Origin: Candidatus Streptomyces philanthi | GTDB lineage: Bacteria; Actinomycetota; Actinomycetes; Streptomycetales; Streptomycetaceae | Length of the DNA: 64,000 bases | Direction: 5' to 3' | Assembly (NCBI GenBank): GCA_018114805.1 | Contig: CP073042.1 | Coordinates: 6,431,501 to 6,495,500 of the forward strand | Shown: positions 1 to 8,996 of the stretch, piece by piece | Numbering within the stretch: the first letter of the stretch is position 1 | How the letters are laid out: every line of letters begins with the position of its first letter | Made by a program: the position numbers and the translations under genes | The notes under the pieces: generated by a model | What the model was told of the DNA's origin: nothing | The model's database searches: none | Seen by the model: only the letters and a program-made list of their open reading frames with translations

Positions 1-1023
1 CGGCGCAGACGCTGGTGCGCGTCACGCCGGAGACGGTGTCCTGCGGGTAGCTGACGCTGGTGTTGTGCTGCTGCACGGTGCCGCAGTGCCAGCCGGTGGT
101 GGAACCGGAGCGGCAGATCGAGCCGCTGACGGCGGTCTGCTGCGAGCCGGAGACGGTGACGTTGCCGCTCGGGCCCTTCACCCACGGGCGGGCCGTCCAC
201 TGGTTGTCGACGGCGACCCAGGCCATGTCGGCGCCGGGGAAGCGGGACGCCTGGAACGTGCCCTGCGCCACGCGGTTGTAGCCGGTGGTGGTCTGGCCGG
301 CGCGGCCGCAGTGACCGGCGGTGGCGAAGCCCTGCTGGGAGCCCTTGGTCACCGAGAAGCCGACGGAGCAGCGCGAGCCGCTGCCGATGTAGTACGCGTC
401 GCCGCCGCGCACGTCGTAGAAGGTCCGTGGCTGCTCGGCTGACTTGACCACGCGCACCAGCGAGCTGTCCGCACGGCTCTTGGCGATCAGGGCGCGGGCG
501 GCGGCCGGGTCGGAGGCGCGGACCACGACGCTGTTGGACTTTTGGACTTGACGTCCACGTACCAGACCGGGGCTGCCTGGGTGAAGTTGGTGCGGGTCGC
601 CCGGTCGAGCGCGCTCTTCGCGGCGTCCAGTTCCTTCAGGGTGTGCTTGACGACCTGGGCCTTGGCGCCGGTGGCGGAGAGGGGGGCGCTGTCGGCCGGG
701 TCGGTGGTGGCGACGACCAGGCGGGCGTCGTCGCCGGTCAGCCAGGAGCCACCGAAGTCGGCGCCGACCGTGCCGCGGAGCTTGGCCTCCAGGGTGGCGG
801 CCCGGTACTCGTTCGCTATGCGCTCCTTGGCCTCAGTGGGGGTCAGGCCGAGGTCGCGCTCCATCGCCTTGAGCATGCCGGCCGGCAGCGCGCCGGTGGC
901 GCTCTCGGCGGCGACGGTCGAAGCGGAGGAGGGGCCGTTGTCTGCCACGGCAGGGAGGGCGGTCAGGGAGAAGGCGCTCATGGCGATGGCGCAACCAGCG
1001 ATCAAGCCACGTCTGCGGAGCAT
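1..1023 (-). pseudogene. Streptogrisin-type secreted serine protease (S1 family), frameshifted, 3' end outside window
   Basis: Secreted chymotrypsin-like protease of the alpha-lytic/streptogrisin type. The N-terminus is a signal peptide (MLRRRGLIAGCAIAM...ALPAVA) followed by an alpha-lytic pro-domain of about 130 residues. After the frame break the mature domain reads YDVRGGDAYYIGSGSRCS, with catalytic His in ATAGHCG and catalytic Asp in GADMAW. The Ser motif (GDSGG) would lie beyond base 1, so the gene is cut by the window edge. An exact tandem copy of the 8-mer TTGGACTT (534-541 and 542-549 on the plus strand) breaks the frame; removing one copy restores a continuous protein through KSNSVVVRASDPAA. 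The family assignment is firm. Whether the duplication is real or an assembly error is unknown. Confidence 0.88.
534..549. repeat. Perfect 8-bp tandem duplication inside the protease gene
   Basis: TTGGACTT occurs twice head to tail. It changes the reading frame of the protease at the pro-domain/mature-domain boundary, and deleting one copy repairs it exactly. Confidence 0.9.
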
Positions 1024-1281
1024 CTGGTGTTCTCCTCATGTTCGGGGGTGGCGGCACCGTAATCCGGACGGCCTTAGACGTGTACCTGTCAAATTCTTTA
1101 TGCCGCGACGGTATGAGGCCGATTACGCCGTCCGGCCGGGAAGGCCTCGTTGCGGAGGGCTGCGATCGGCTGCCCGCCGGGTGGACCGTGGGTCGCCGCC
1201 CGCGGCCCGCCCTGGTCAGAAGGGTCTCGACGCGGCACCGGGTGCCGGGCCCGCCCGCGTGACCGCGTACCCTCCCGCGCT

Positions 1282-1318
1282 TTGACAGCCGGGGGTGGTA
1301 TGTCTACAACTTGTCATG
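1282..1318 (+). promoter_or_regulatory. Candidate sigma70-type promoter giving a leaderless MFS transcript
   Basis: TTGACA at 1282-1287 is followed after 17 bp by TACAAC at 1305-1310. The ATG at 1316 lies 6 bp after the -10 hexamer, where transcription would begin. There is no Shine-Dalgarno sequence before this ATG, so a leaderless mRNA is the simplest reading. The motif TTGTCATGACGACA overlaps the start and could bind a repressor. Confidence 0.5.
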
Positions 1319-2612
1319 ACGACACCACCTGTTGATCCGGCGGGCAGCCAGTCGGCGCCCGCGAAGACCCCGTTGCGCAGGACACGCGATTTCCGGAACC
1401 TCTGGCTGTCCCGGGTGCTTTCCGTGTTGGGTTCGTCCGTCACCCTCGTGGCGATGCCGGTGCTGGTGTACCAGGAAACGAAGTCCCCCTTCTCGTTTCC
1501 CTGGTCGCCTTCTCGTTTCCCTGGTCGCCGCGGGCGAGGCCCTGCCCTACGTCCTCTTCGGCCTGCTCGCCGGGGCCGTCGCCGACCGGGTGCGCCGCCG
1601 GCTCATGGTCGCCGCCGACCTGCTCAACTGCGCCTGCGTCGGCAGCGTGCTCCTCGCCGCCGCCCTGGGCGCGCTGACCCCCGCCCACATCCTCACGGCC
1701 GCGTTCCTGTCGTCCACGCTGTCCGTCTTCTTCGACGCCGCCGGCTACGGACTCCTCCCGGCCGCCGTGGGCCGCGACCGGCTCGCCGAGGCCAACAGCG
1801 CGCTGTGGGGAGGCGAGACGGCCGTGCGGATCGCTGGCACGGCGATGGCCGGCACCCTGATCGCCGGCACCAGCGCCTCCGGCGCGCTCACCCTGGACGC
1901 GCTGTCCTTCCTCGCCTCCGCGCTGCTGCTCCGGGGCATCGGCCACAAGCCGGCCCGCCCGGGCGGCGGCGCGGCGGCCCGGCCCGGGCTGCTGGCGTCC
2001 ATCCGCGAGGGGCTGCGCTTCCTGTGGGGGCACCCGGTGTTGCGGACCATGACCGTCGCCGGTGGTCTCCAGTCCTTCGCGGGCGGCTCCTTCATCGGCC
2101 AGTTGGTCATCTTCGCCGACCGCGAGCTGGACATCGGCGCGTCGGACGCCAGGATCGGGCTGCTCTTCACGTCCTGGAGCGCCGGCGGCATCCTCGGGTC
2201 ACTGCTGCTGCCACGGCTGCGGCGCCGGTTCAGCGCCCCGCGGATCATGCTGGTCGCGCTGCCGGTGAGCGCGGTGCTCGGCCTCGCGGCCGTGCTGGCC
2301 ACCGACTGGCGCGTCGCCCTGGTGGCGATCGCCGCCTGGGGCTCGACCTATCTGACGCTCATCGTCAACACCATGACCTACGCCCAGGAGGTCACCCCCG
2401 AGGAACTCCAGGGCCGGGTGAACACGACCCGGCGCATGCTCTCGTCCGGCCTCGGGGTCCCGCTGGGAGCGCTGGTCGCGAGTGCGGTGACGGTCGCCGT
2501 CCACGTACGCGCCGGGCTGCTCCTCGCGGTGGCCGCCATCGCCCTGGCCTCGGTGATTGTCTGGGCCGCGTACCCCCGCACGCGCGCCGTGCCCGCGGAA
2601 GCGGCGACCTGA
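1316..2612 (+). pseudogene. MFS transporter (macrolide-efflux type), frameshifted
   Basis: Twelve-helix major facilitator, probably a drug or metabolite exporter in the plasma membrane. The first part (MTTPPVDPAGS...RDFRNLWLSRVLSVLGSSVTLVAMPVLVYQETKSP) is in one frame. The rest, from LVSLVAAGEALPYVLFGLLAGAVADRVRRR to the end, is in the next frame. This resembles the MFS_3/MefA-like group, with the DRxxRR loop after helix 2. The break coincides with a perfect 20-bp direct repeat; deleting one copy alone does not restore the frame, so another base must also differ. The ATG at 1316 is chosen because of the promoter geometry. The gene converges on the LysR gene 37 bp downstream. Confidence 0.8.
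1489..1528. repeat. Perfect 20-bp tandem duplication inside the MFS gene
   Basis: The unit CTTCTCGTTTCCCTGGTCGC is present twice in a row at the exact place where the MFS reading frame breaks. Confidence 0.9.
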
Positions 2613-2649
2613 CGCCGGAGACAGCGGCGACCCGACGCCGGCTGTCGGC

Positions 2650-3639
2650 TCAGGGGGCTGCCGGGCCGACCGTGGCCGTGCCGAAGGCCGCGCTACATCG
2701 CGCGTGGGACCGGAGCCAGGTCGCGTACGGCTCGCTGCGCCGCACCGCGTCCGCGTGGGTGGCCCTGGCGTGCCCCGCGACGGCGGGCGCGGTGTCGGCG
2801 GCCGGCGCCCCGGGGTGCCAGCCGATCATGTGTCGCCAGCTCAGCGGCGCCCCGGCCAGCGGCCGGATGACCACGCCGGGCGTCGGCGGGAAGGTGGCCC
2901 GGCACAGGCCCACGGCGCTGCCCACCTGGACGAGGTGCACGCAGGAGGCCGTATCGGTTTCGAAGACGGAGACCGGTGTGAAGCCGGCGCGTGCGCAGGC
3001 TGCGGCGAAGCAGTCCCCGAAGCACCCGTCACCGGGCACGTTCGTCCACGACTCCGACGCCAGCGCGCTCAGCTTCAACTCCACCTCGCCGGGAAGCGGA
3101 TGGTCCTCGACCAGCATCACGAAGACCGGGTCGGTGCCGATCGGCTGCCAGGTCAGCTGGTCGGCCACCGGCGGCGGGCTCTGCCCCCACACACCGACGA
3201 GCGCGTAGTCCAACCGCCCTTCGACGACCATCGTGCTCAACTCCTGTACGGACCAGGAGGTGTAGGTGCTGACCGGGGCGGACGGGTGGGCCGTCGCCAA
3301 CCGGTCGATGAGGCCGCCGAGGAGTGGTCCGTGGGTGCCGCCGATGCGGAACCGCTGGATGTGCGCCCACGCGTTCGCGAACCGCACGGCCTCCTCCTGG
3401 AGCTCGCGCACCGCGGGCAACAGCACCCGGGCCCGGTCCAGGACCAACTCGCCCAGCGGGGTCGGCCTCGCCCCGGTGCGGTCCCGAACGAACAGCGGCC
3501 CGCCCAGTGCCCGCTCAATCCGCTTGAGTTGGGTACTGAGGGCGGGCTGCGCGAGTCCCAACGAGGCTGCGGCCTTGGTCAGCGAGCCGGTGTCGGCTAT
3601 CGCGCATATCGCTCTGAGGTGCCGCAACTCAAGCTCCAT
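2650..3639 (-). CDS. LysR-family transcriptional regulator
   Basis: Intact 329-residue LysR-type regulator. An N-terminal winged HTH (residues 1-60; LRHLRAICAIADTGSLTKAAASLG, QPALSTQLKRIERALG) is followed by a substrate-binding domain (about 90-300) that senses a small effector. The start ATG is followed directly by the canonical MELELRHL beginning. It is divergent from the SDR gene at 3863, the usual layout for a LysR protein and its target, and converges on the MFS gene. The intergenic stretch 3640-3862 holds a weak ATGC-N13-GCAT dyad near 3640-3660. The effector cannot be told from sequence. Confidence 0.9.
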   Translation of the reverse strand: MELELRHLRAICAIADTGSLTKAAASLGLAQPALSTQLKRIERALGGPLFVRDRTGARPTPLGELVLDRARVLLPAVRELQEEAVRFANAWAHIQRFRIGGTHGPLLGGLIDRLATAHPSAPVSTYTSWSVQELSTMVVEGRLDYALVGVWGQSPPPVADQLTWQPIGTDPVFVMLVEDHPLPGEVELKLSALASESWTNVPGDGCFGDCFAAACARAGFTPVSVFETDTASCVHLVQVGSAVGLCRATFPPTPGVVIRPLAGAPLSWRHMIGWHPGAPAADTAPAVAGHARATHADAVRRSEPYATWLRSHARCSAAFGTATVGPAAP

Positions 3640-3862
3640 ATGCGAAAGCTATGGTGGCATCCGCGTGGCAGCAATACACGTGCCCGACCTTCTCGCGTAA
3701 CCTCCCTTTCCGCCACGGTGACCCATGGCGACGGCGGCCCGGCGGGAATGCGGGGGCGTGCTCGGCGAGTTGGCATCTGCGAACCCTGATCACGGGGGTG
3801 GGTGGCGCCCCGCGCGGAGCCGCGCCCCGCCCCGCGCACCGCCGTCGAAAGGCAGGACCCCG

Positions 3863-4627
3863 ATGTCCACCTCGGACAACCCGGACACGACCACAGCCAT
3901 TGCCCCGAACTCGCCGCTCGCCGACCGCACTGTCGTCATCCTCGGCGGCGGCTCCGGCATGGGATACGCCGTGGCACGCCGCTCGGTGGCGCACGGGGCC
4001 CGGGTGGTGCTCGGCGGGCGCACGGCCGACCGGCTGGCCGCCGCGGCCGAGACGCTGGGGGAACGGGCGAGTTGGCGCACGGTGGACACCACCGACCAGG
4101 AGTCGCTGGCGGCCTTCTTCGCCCCGCTGGAGCGCGTGGACCACCTGTTCACGCCGGCCGCCTCGTTACCAGACGGGCCCCATGCTGGAACTGGACGACA
4201 AGGCGGCCGAGTCCCCCTTCACCTCGAAGTTCTGGGGGCAGTACTACGCGGTCAAGCACGCCGGGCCCAAGCTGGCCCGCGACGGCTCGGTGGTGCTGGT
4301 CTCCGGTGCGGCGAGCGTGCGCCCGTTCGGTGCGGCCCCGCGTACGCGGCGTGCAACGCGGCCGTCGAGGGGCTCGGGCGCGGCCTCGCCGTGGAGCTGG
4401 CCCCCGTGCGGGTCAACGTCGTCTCGCCCGGCGCCCTCGACGGCGACCTGTGGGGGCGCCGCCCGGCCGAGGTGCGGGAGGAGGGCTTCGCGCGCTACCG
4501 CGAGGCCACGTTGCTGGGCCGGATCGGCACCGAGGACGAGGTGGCCGACAGCGTGGTGTTCCTGTTCGGCAACCGCAACATGACCGGCTCGACGCTCTGC
4601 CCCGACGGCGGATACGCACTGCGCTGA
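3863..4627 (+). pseudogene. SDR-family oxidoreductase with two compensating frameshifts
   Basis: NAD(P)-dependent short-chain dehydrogenase. The Rossmann motif VVILGGGSGMGYAVA lies near residue 25. About residues 101-155 are only sensible in another frame, where they read YQTGPMLELDDKAAESPF...GSVVLVSGAASVRPFG; breaks lie near 4165 and 4335. The original frame then resumes with AYAACNAAVEGLGRGLAVEL and VNVVSPGAL. If translated as written, the protein is full length with a scrambled middle lacking the Ser motif. The catalytic YxxxK appears as YAACN (no Lys), as in some atypical SDRs. The start ATG follows GAAAGGCAGG. Probable target of the divergent LysR. Confidence 0.75.
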
Positions 4628-4665
4628 CGCCCGGCTGGGCCGCCCTTCCGCCGTCTACGGGCGCG

Positions 4666-4704
4666 GCCCCCGTCACCCGCCCCTGCGGGGCGGGTGACGG
4701 GGGC
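4666..4704. terminator. Perfect 18-bp hairpin between convergent genes
   Basis: The arm 4666-4683 pairs perfectly with 4687-4704 across a 3-nt loop. It lies between the SDR stop and the AKR stop, so it can end transcription from both sides. There is no U-tract, as is common in Streptomyces. Confidence 0.8.
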
Positions 4705-4719
4705 GCGAGGAGAGCGGGC

Positions 4720-5553
4720 TCAGCCCACGTCGAAGGTGTCCGGGTCCGGCCCCGTACGCCGACCGGCGTCGAGGCCGGCCAGGGTCGCGAGGTCGTCGGC
4801 GTCCAGCTCGAAGTCGAACACGTCGATGTTCTCGCGGATGCGCGAGGGGGTCACCGACTTGGGGATGACCACGTTCCCGAGCTGGAGGTGCCAGCGCAGG
4901 ACGACCTGGGCCGGGGACTTGCCGTGTTTGGCCGCGATGGCGCCGATCTTCGGGTCGTCGAGCAGACCCTTGCCGGAACCCAGCGGGGACCACGCCTCGG
5001 TGGCGATGGCGTGCTCGGCGTGGAAGGCGCGCAGCGCGCCCTGCTGGAGGTGCGGGTGCAGCTCGATCTGGTTGAGCGCGGGGACCACCGAGGTCTCGGC
5101 GAACAACCGCTCCAGTTGCGCGGGGTGGAAGTTGGACACGCCGATCGCCTTGGCGCGACCCTCGGCGTGGATCTTCTCCAGCGCCTTGTACGTGTCCACG
5201 TAGGCGTCCCGGGCGGGGGCCGGCCAGTGGATCAGGTACAGGTCCACGTAGTCCAGACCCAGCTTGCTGAGCGATGAGTCGAAGGCGCGCAGCGCCGCGT
5301 CGTACCCCTGGTCGGTGTTCCATACCTTCGTCGTGATGAACAGTTCCTCGCGGGGAATGCCTGACTCGGCGACCGCCTTGCCCGTGCCCTCTTCGTTCTC
5401 GTACGCGGCGGCCGTGTCCACACTGCGATAGCCGGCCTTGAGGGCCGTGCTCACCGCGGCGGTGGCCTCGTCGTTCTCCACCTGCCACACGCCGAAGCCA
5501 AGCTGCGGCAGCGAGGCGCCGGTGTTCAGGTTGATTGAGGGGACTTTGCTCAC
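4720..5553 (-). CDS. Aldo/keto reductase (2,5-diketo-gluconate reductase type)
   Basis: Intact 277-residue NADPH-dependent aldo/keto reductase, a cytosolic TIM barrel reducing aldehydes or ketones. All four catalytic residues are visible: Asp in SVDTAAAY, Tyr in the same motif, Lys in FITTKVW and His in YLIHWP. The cofactor segment VIPKSVTPSRIREN is near the C-terminus. The start is GTG at 5553 (VSKVPSINLNTG); the longer open frame upstream is a non-coding shadow of the acyl-CoA ligase region. A paralogue lies at 43435-44258. Confidence 0.88.
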   Translation of the reverse strand: MSKVPSINLNTGASLPQLGFGVWQVENDEATAAVSTALKAGYRSVDTAAAYENEEGTGKAVAESGIPREELFITTKVWNTDQGYDAALRAFDSSLSKLGLDYVDLYLIHWPAPARDAYVDTYKALEKIHAEGRAKAIGVSNFHPAQLERLFAETSVVPALNQIELHPHLQQGALRAFHAEHAIATEAWSPLGSGKGLLDDPKIGAIAAKHGKSPAQVVLRWHLQLGNVVIPKSVTPSRIRENIDVFDFELDADDLATLAGLDAGRRTGPDPDTFDVG

Positions 5554-5716
5554 GAGCAATCGATCCTTACGTTGGGGGTCGTCGTACTCCGGCGTCAACG
5601 CGGCGCGCATCGATCGCATTCCCACCGCGACAGCATTTCCGCCGCCGCCCGCGTGGCCGCTCGGCCCGCCCCGGCGACCCCGCCCCGCGGCGGGCCCGCA
5701 CGCGGGCGCGCGTACG

Positions 5717-7532
5717 TCAGGTGCGGTAGAGCGCCTCGACCTCGCTGGCGTACGCCTGCTCGATGGCCTTCCGCCTGAGCTTGAGGGACGGGGTGAGCAG
5801 CCCCTGTTCCTCGCTGAACTGGGCAGCCAGTATCCGGAACTTACGGATCGACTCGGGGTGCGAGACCAGCGTGTTGGTTGCCACCACGGCCCGCCGGATC
5901 TCGGCCTCCAGATCGGGGTCGCGGACCAGCTCGGCCGCCGGCAGGCGGGGCTTGTCGCGCATCTGCAGCCAGTGCGCGACCGCGTCCGGATCGAGGGTGA
6001 CCAGCGCCGCGAACGAATGGGCGGTCGTTGCCGACCACGACGTACTGCGCGACCAGCGGATGGGCCCGCACCCGCTCCTCCAGGGCCACGGGCGAGACGG
6101 TCTTGCCGCCGGAGGTCACCAGGACCTCCTTCTTGCGGCCGGTGATGGTGAGGTAGCCGTCCTCGTCGAGGGCTCCGATGTCGCCGGTGGCCAGCCAGCC
6201 GTCGCGCAGCGCGGCGGCGGTCGCCTGCGGGTCGCCGAGGTAGCCGGCGAAGACCTGCCCGCCGCGCACCAGCACCTCGCCGTCGTCGGCGAGACGCACC
6301 GTGGTGCCGGGGATGGGCAGGCCGATGGTGCCGAAGCGGGGGCGCTCCGGCGGGTTGGCCGTGGCCGCCGCCGTCGACTCGGTCAGGCCCTACCCCTCGT
6401 AGATGGTGATGCCGGCGCCCGCGAAGAACAGCCCGAGCCGCCGTTCCATCGCCGAGCCGCCCGACATGGCGTGCCGGATGCGCCCGCCCATGGCCTCGCG
6501 GATCTTGCCGTAGACGAGCTTCTCGTAGAGCTGGCGCTGGACGCGTAGGGCGGCGCCGGGGCCGGCGCCGAACGCCTGGCGCTCGGCGGCCTCCGCGTGC
6601 CGCACTGCCACCTCGAACGCCTTGTCGAAGGGGCCTGCCTTGCCCGCCGCCTCGGCACTGCGCCGGGCCGCGGCGAAGACGCGCTCGAAGGTGTGGGGAA
6701 CGGCTAAGATGAATGTGGGTCGGAAGGCGCGCAGGTCCGGCAGCAGGGCGGCGGCGGACAGCTCCGGTTGGTGGCCCAGCTTCACCCGGCACCGCACGGC
6801 GGCGACTTGCACCATCCGCCCGAAGACGTGGGCCAGCGGCAGGAACAGCAGGGTGCTCGCCTCGTCGCCGGGCCGGGAGTGGAACACCGACTCGTAGCGC
6901 GCGACGATGTTGTCGGCTTCCGCCATGAAGTAGGCGTGGGTCAGCACGCAGCCTTGGGGCGGCCCGTCGTGCCCGACGTGTAGATGATTGTCGCGGTCGA
7001 GTCGGGGGTCAGCGCCAGCCGGTGCCGGTGCACCACGTCGTCGTCCAGGTCCCGCCCGCAGGCGAGCAGGTCCGCCCGCGCCCCGGCGTCCAGTTGCCAG
7101 AGCTGGGTCAGCCGGGCAGCCGGTCGATGACGGAGCCGACGGTCATGGCGTGGTCCTCGTGCTCGACCACGCCCGCCCGCACCTCGGCGTCGTGCAGCGT
7201 CCACAGCACCTGCTCGGCGGACGAGCTGGGGTACAGCGGTACGGACTGGGCGCCGATCGACCACAGCGCGAAGTCGAACAGGGTCCACTCGTAGCGCGTG
7301 CGGCACATGATGCCGACCCGGTCGCCGAACCGCACGCCGCGCACGAGCAGCCCTTGGCCAGGGCCAGCACCTCGTCGCGGAACTCACCCGAGGTCACGTC
7401 CCACCAGCGGCCGTCGACCTTGCGCGCGAACGTCACCCGACCCGGGTCGTCGGCGGCATGGTCGAACACGACGTCCGCCAGCCCTCCGACCTGCGGCGCC
7501 GTCGCCAGGGGTGGGACGGTGAACTCGCGCAA
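5717..7532 (-). pseudogene. Long-chain acyl-CoA ligase (AMP-binding), multiply disrupted
   Basis: Adenylate-forming fatty-acyl-CoA synthetase of about 600 residues, activating fatty acids with ATP and CoA. Reading across frames gives MREFTVPPLATAPQVGGLAD, the AMP-binding loop YTSGTTGRPKA, LFLPLAHVFGR, the motif YEG(stop)GLTES, TGDIGALDEDGYLTITGRKKE and the catalytic-lysine region SLKLRRKAIEQAY. Frames change near 7345, 7110, 6945 and 6014, and a TAG at 6390-6392 replaces the conserved Tyr of YEGYGLTES. It is one of the most damaged genes in the window. A truncated second ligase is at 58104. Confidence 0.85.
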
Positions 7533-7998
7533 CTACTCACTCCTCGGGCTCCACGCAGCGCCGCGACCGTACCCGATCCCACATGCGTCGGGCGGTGGCG
7601 CTCCGTCATCGACGGCGATGGCATCGCCGCTGGTCAGCGCGGTGAGACGGGCCTATTCGTCACCTCCTTGGCGGGCATCGGGGCGGTGGCGCGATCTTTG
7701 TGGCCGAATTCTGCACCCAATCTTTCCGAACGAGGCACCCCGGCTCTACACTCGCGCACACGCTTTCTGTCGTTCCTGTCCCTTCCGCCGGCGAGCCGGC
7801 TCGTCGGGCAGGTCGGGGAGGGCCGGGGCGGTGGGCCCGGTCGGGCGCGCCCGGTGCGGGTGCGCTGTCGCTGTGGCGTTGGGGTGGCGCCTCGACATGA
7901 CCGAGGGCACCGTGAGCCGCGCCACGGGGCCCCCGCACAGCCCCGGCCGAACCCGCCCGCCCCGCGGTTCGGCCGGGGCGCGGGCGCGCGGCTCGCGG
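7533..7998. other. Intergenic region, no gene recognised
   Basis: Lies between the ligase start and the LysR stop. Apart from the terminator hairpin at 7941-7978 and the presumed ligase promoter, I see nothing: the open frames here lack family similarity and have non-coding composition. Confidence 0.5.
7941..7978 (-). terminator. 12-bp perfect inverted repeat downstream of LysR
   Basis: CCCCGGCCGAAC (7941-7952) pairs with GTTCGGCCGGGG (7967-7978). It starts about 20 bp past the LysR stop codon and is a likely terminator. Confidence 0.6.
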
Positions 7999-8859
7999 TC
8001 ACCCACCCCGGTGCAGCCGGTCCCCGCCCGCGAGGAGCGCCGAGGCCAGCGCGTCCGCGCCGCCGTGCGCGGCGCCCGCGCCGCGCAGCAGTGCGAACTC
8101 CACCGAACCCAGGTCGGGCAGGCCCACCCGGTCCGGCACCCGGACCAGACCGGGCGGGATCATGCCCCGGGTGTGCGCCATGACGCCGAGCCCGGCCCGG
8201 GCCGCGGCTACCAGCCCGTTCAGGCTGCCGCTGGTGCACGCGATCCGCCAGGCCCGGCCGTCCCGCTCCAACACCTCGAGGGCGCGAGCCCGGGTGAGGC
8301 CGGGTGGTGGGAACAGGATCAGCGGCAGCGGCCGGTCTGGCTCGATCCGCAGCCGATCGCTGCCTATCCAGACCAGTCGGTCCCGCCACACGAGCTGCCC
8401 CCCGGGCCGGTCGGGGGAGCGCTTGGCAAGGACCAGGTCGAGCCGCCCGGCCTCAAGCAACGCGTGCAGCGTCCCGGACAGCTCCACGGTCAGCTCCAGG
8501 TCGACGCGCGGATGGTCGCGGCGGAACCCCTCCAGGATCTCCGGGAGCTGGGTCAGTACGAAGTCCTCCGAGGCCCCGAACCGGAGCCGGCCATGCGGCC
8601 TGGCGCCCGCGAACCAACGCGCCGCGCGCTCGTTCGCCTCCAGGATGGTGCGGGCGAACCCGAGCATCGCCTCGCCGTCCTCGGTCAACTCCACGCTGTG
8701 CGTGTCACGGAGGAAGAATTGCCTGCCGGCCGCCGCCTCCAGCTTGCGCACCTGCTGGCTGACCGTCGACTGGCGCAGCCCGAGCCGCTGCGCGGCCTGC
8801 GTGAAACTCAGCGTCTGGGCGACCGTACGGAAGGTGCGCAACTGCGCCGGGTCGTACAT
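7999..8859 (-). CDS. LysR-family transcriptional regulator
   Basis: Intact 286-residue LysR-type regulator. The HTH is LRTFRTVAQTLSFTQAAQRLGLRQSTVSQQVRKLE (residues 6-40, read in two parts), followed by a periplasmic-binding-like effector domain. The ATG at 8859 (MYDPAQLRTF) fits the family N-terminus; a longer start at 8934 would overlap the putative operator. It is divergent from the SBF-like transporter at 8997 with 137 bp between starts, so it probably controls that gene and itself. Confidence 0.9.
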   Translation of the reverse strand: MYDPAQLRTFRTVAQTLSFTQAAQRLGLRQSTVSQQVRKLEAAAGRQFFLRDTHSVELTEDGEAMLGFARTILEANERAARWFAGARPHGRLRFGASEDFVLTQLPEILEGFRRDHPRVDLELTVELSGTLHALLEAGRLDLVLAKRSPDRPGGQLVWRDRLVWIGSDRLRIEPDRPLPLILFPPPGLTRARALEVLERDGRAWRIACTSGSLNGLVAAARAGLGVMAHTRGMIPPGLVRVPDRVGLPDLGSVEFALLRGAGAAHGGADALASALLAGGDRLHRGG

Positions 8860-8875
8860 GCCGCCACCGTAGCCC

Positions 8876-8896
8876 GTCATCGTACATCGTGATGAC
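8876..8896. promoter_or_regulatory. Putative LysR operator (GTCATC-N9-GATGAC)
   Basis: A perfect 6-bp inverted repeat separated by 9 bp sits between the LysR and SBF genes. Its spacing is close to the T-N11-A pattern of LysR-type sites. Function is inferred from position and symmetry. Confidence 0.5.
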
Positions 8897-8996
8897 AGTG
8901 AGAACGGTATGCGCCTTTCCCGATGAGCGAACACTGCGGCAGGGTGGCCGGGTACCGGCCGCCCCGGCCGGGGAGAGTTCCGACGAGAGGGAGCCC

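Noticed and set aside
1440..2504. Long antisense open frames opposite the MFS gene, and many similar ones elsewhere
   Set aside because: They are Arg/Gly/Pro-rich mirror frames typical of high-GC DNA, without motifs or ribosome binding sites.
4720..6792. A 690-residue reductase fusion protein
   Set aside because: Only the last 277 residues resemble a protein family; the upstream part is the wrong frame of the acyl-CoA ligase.
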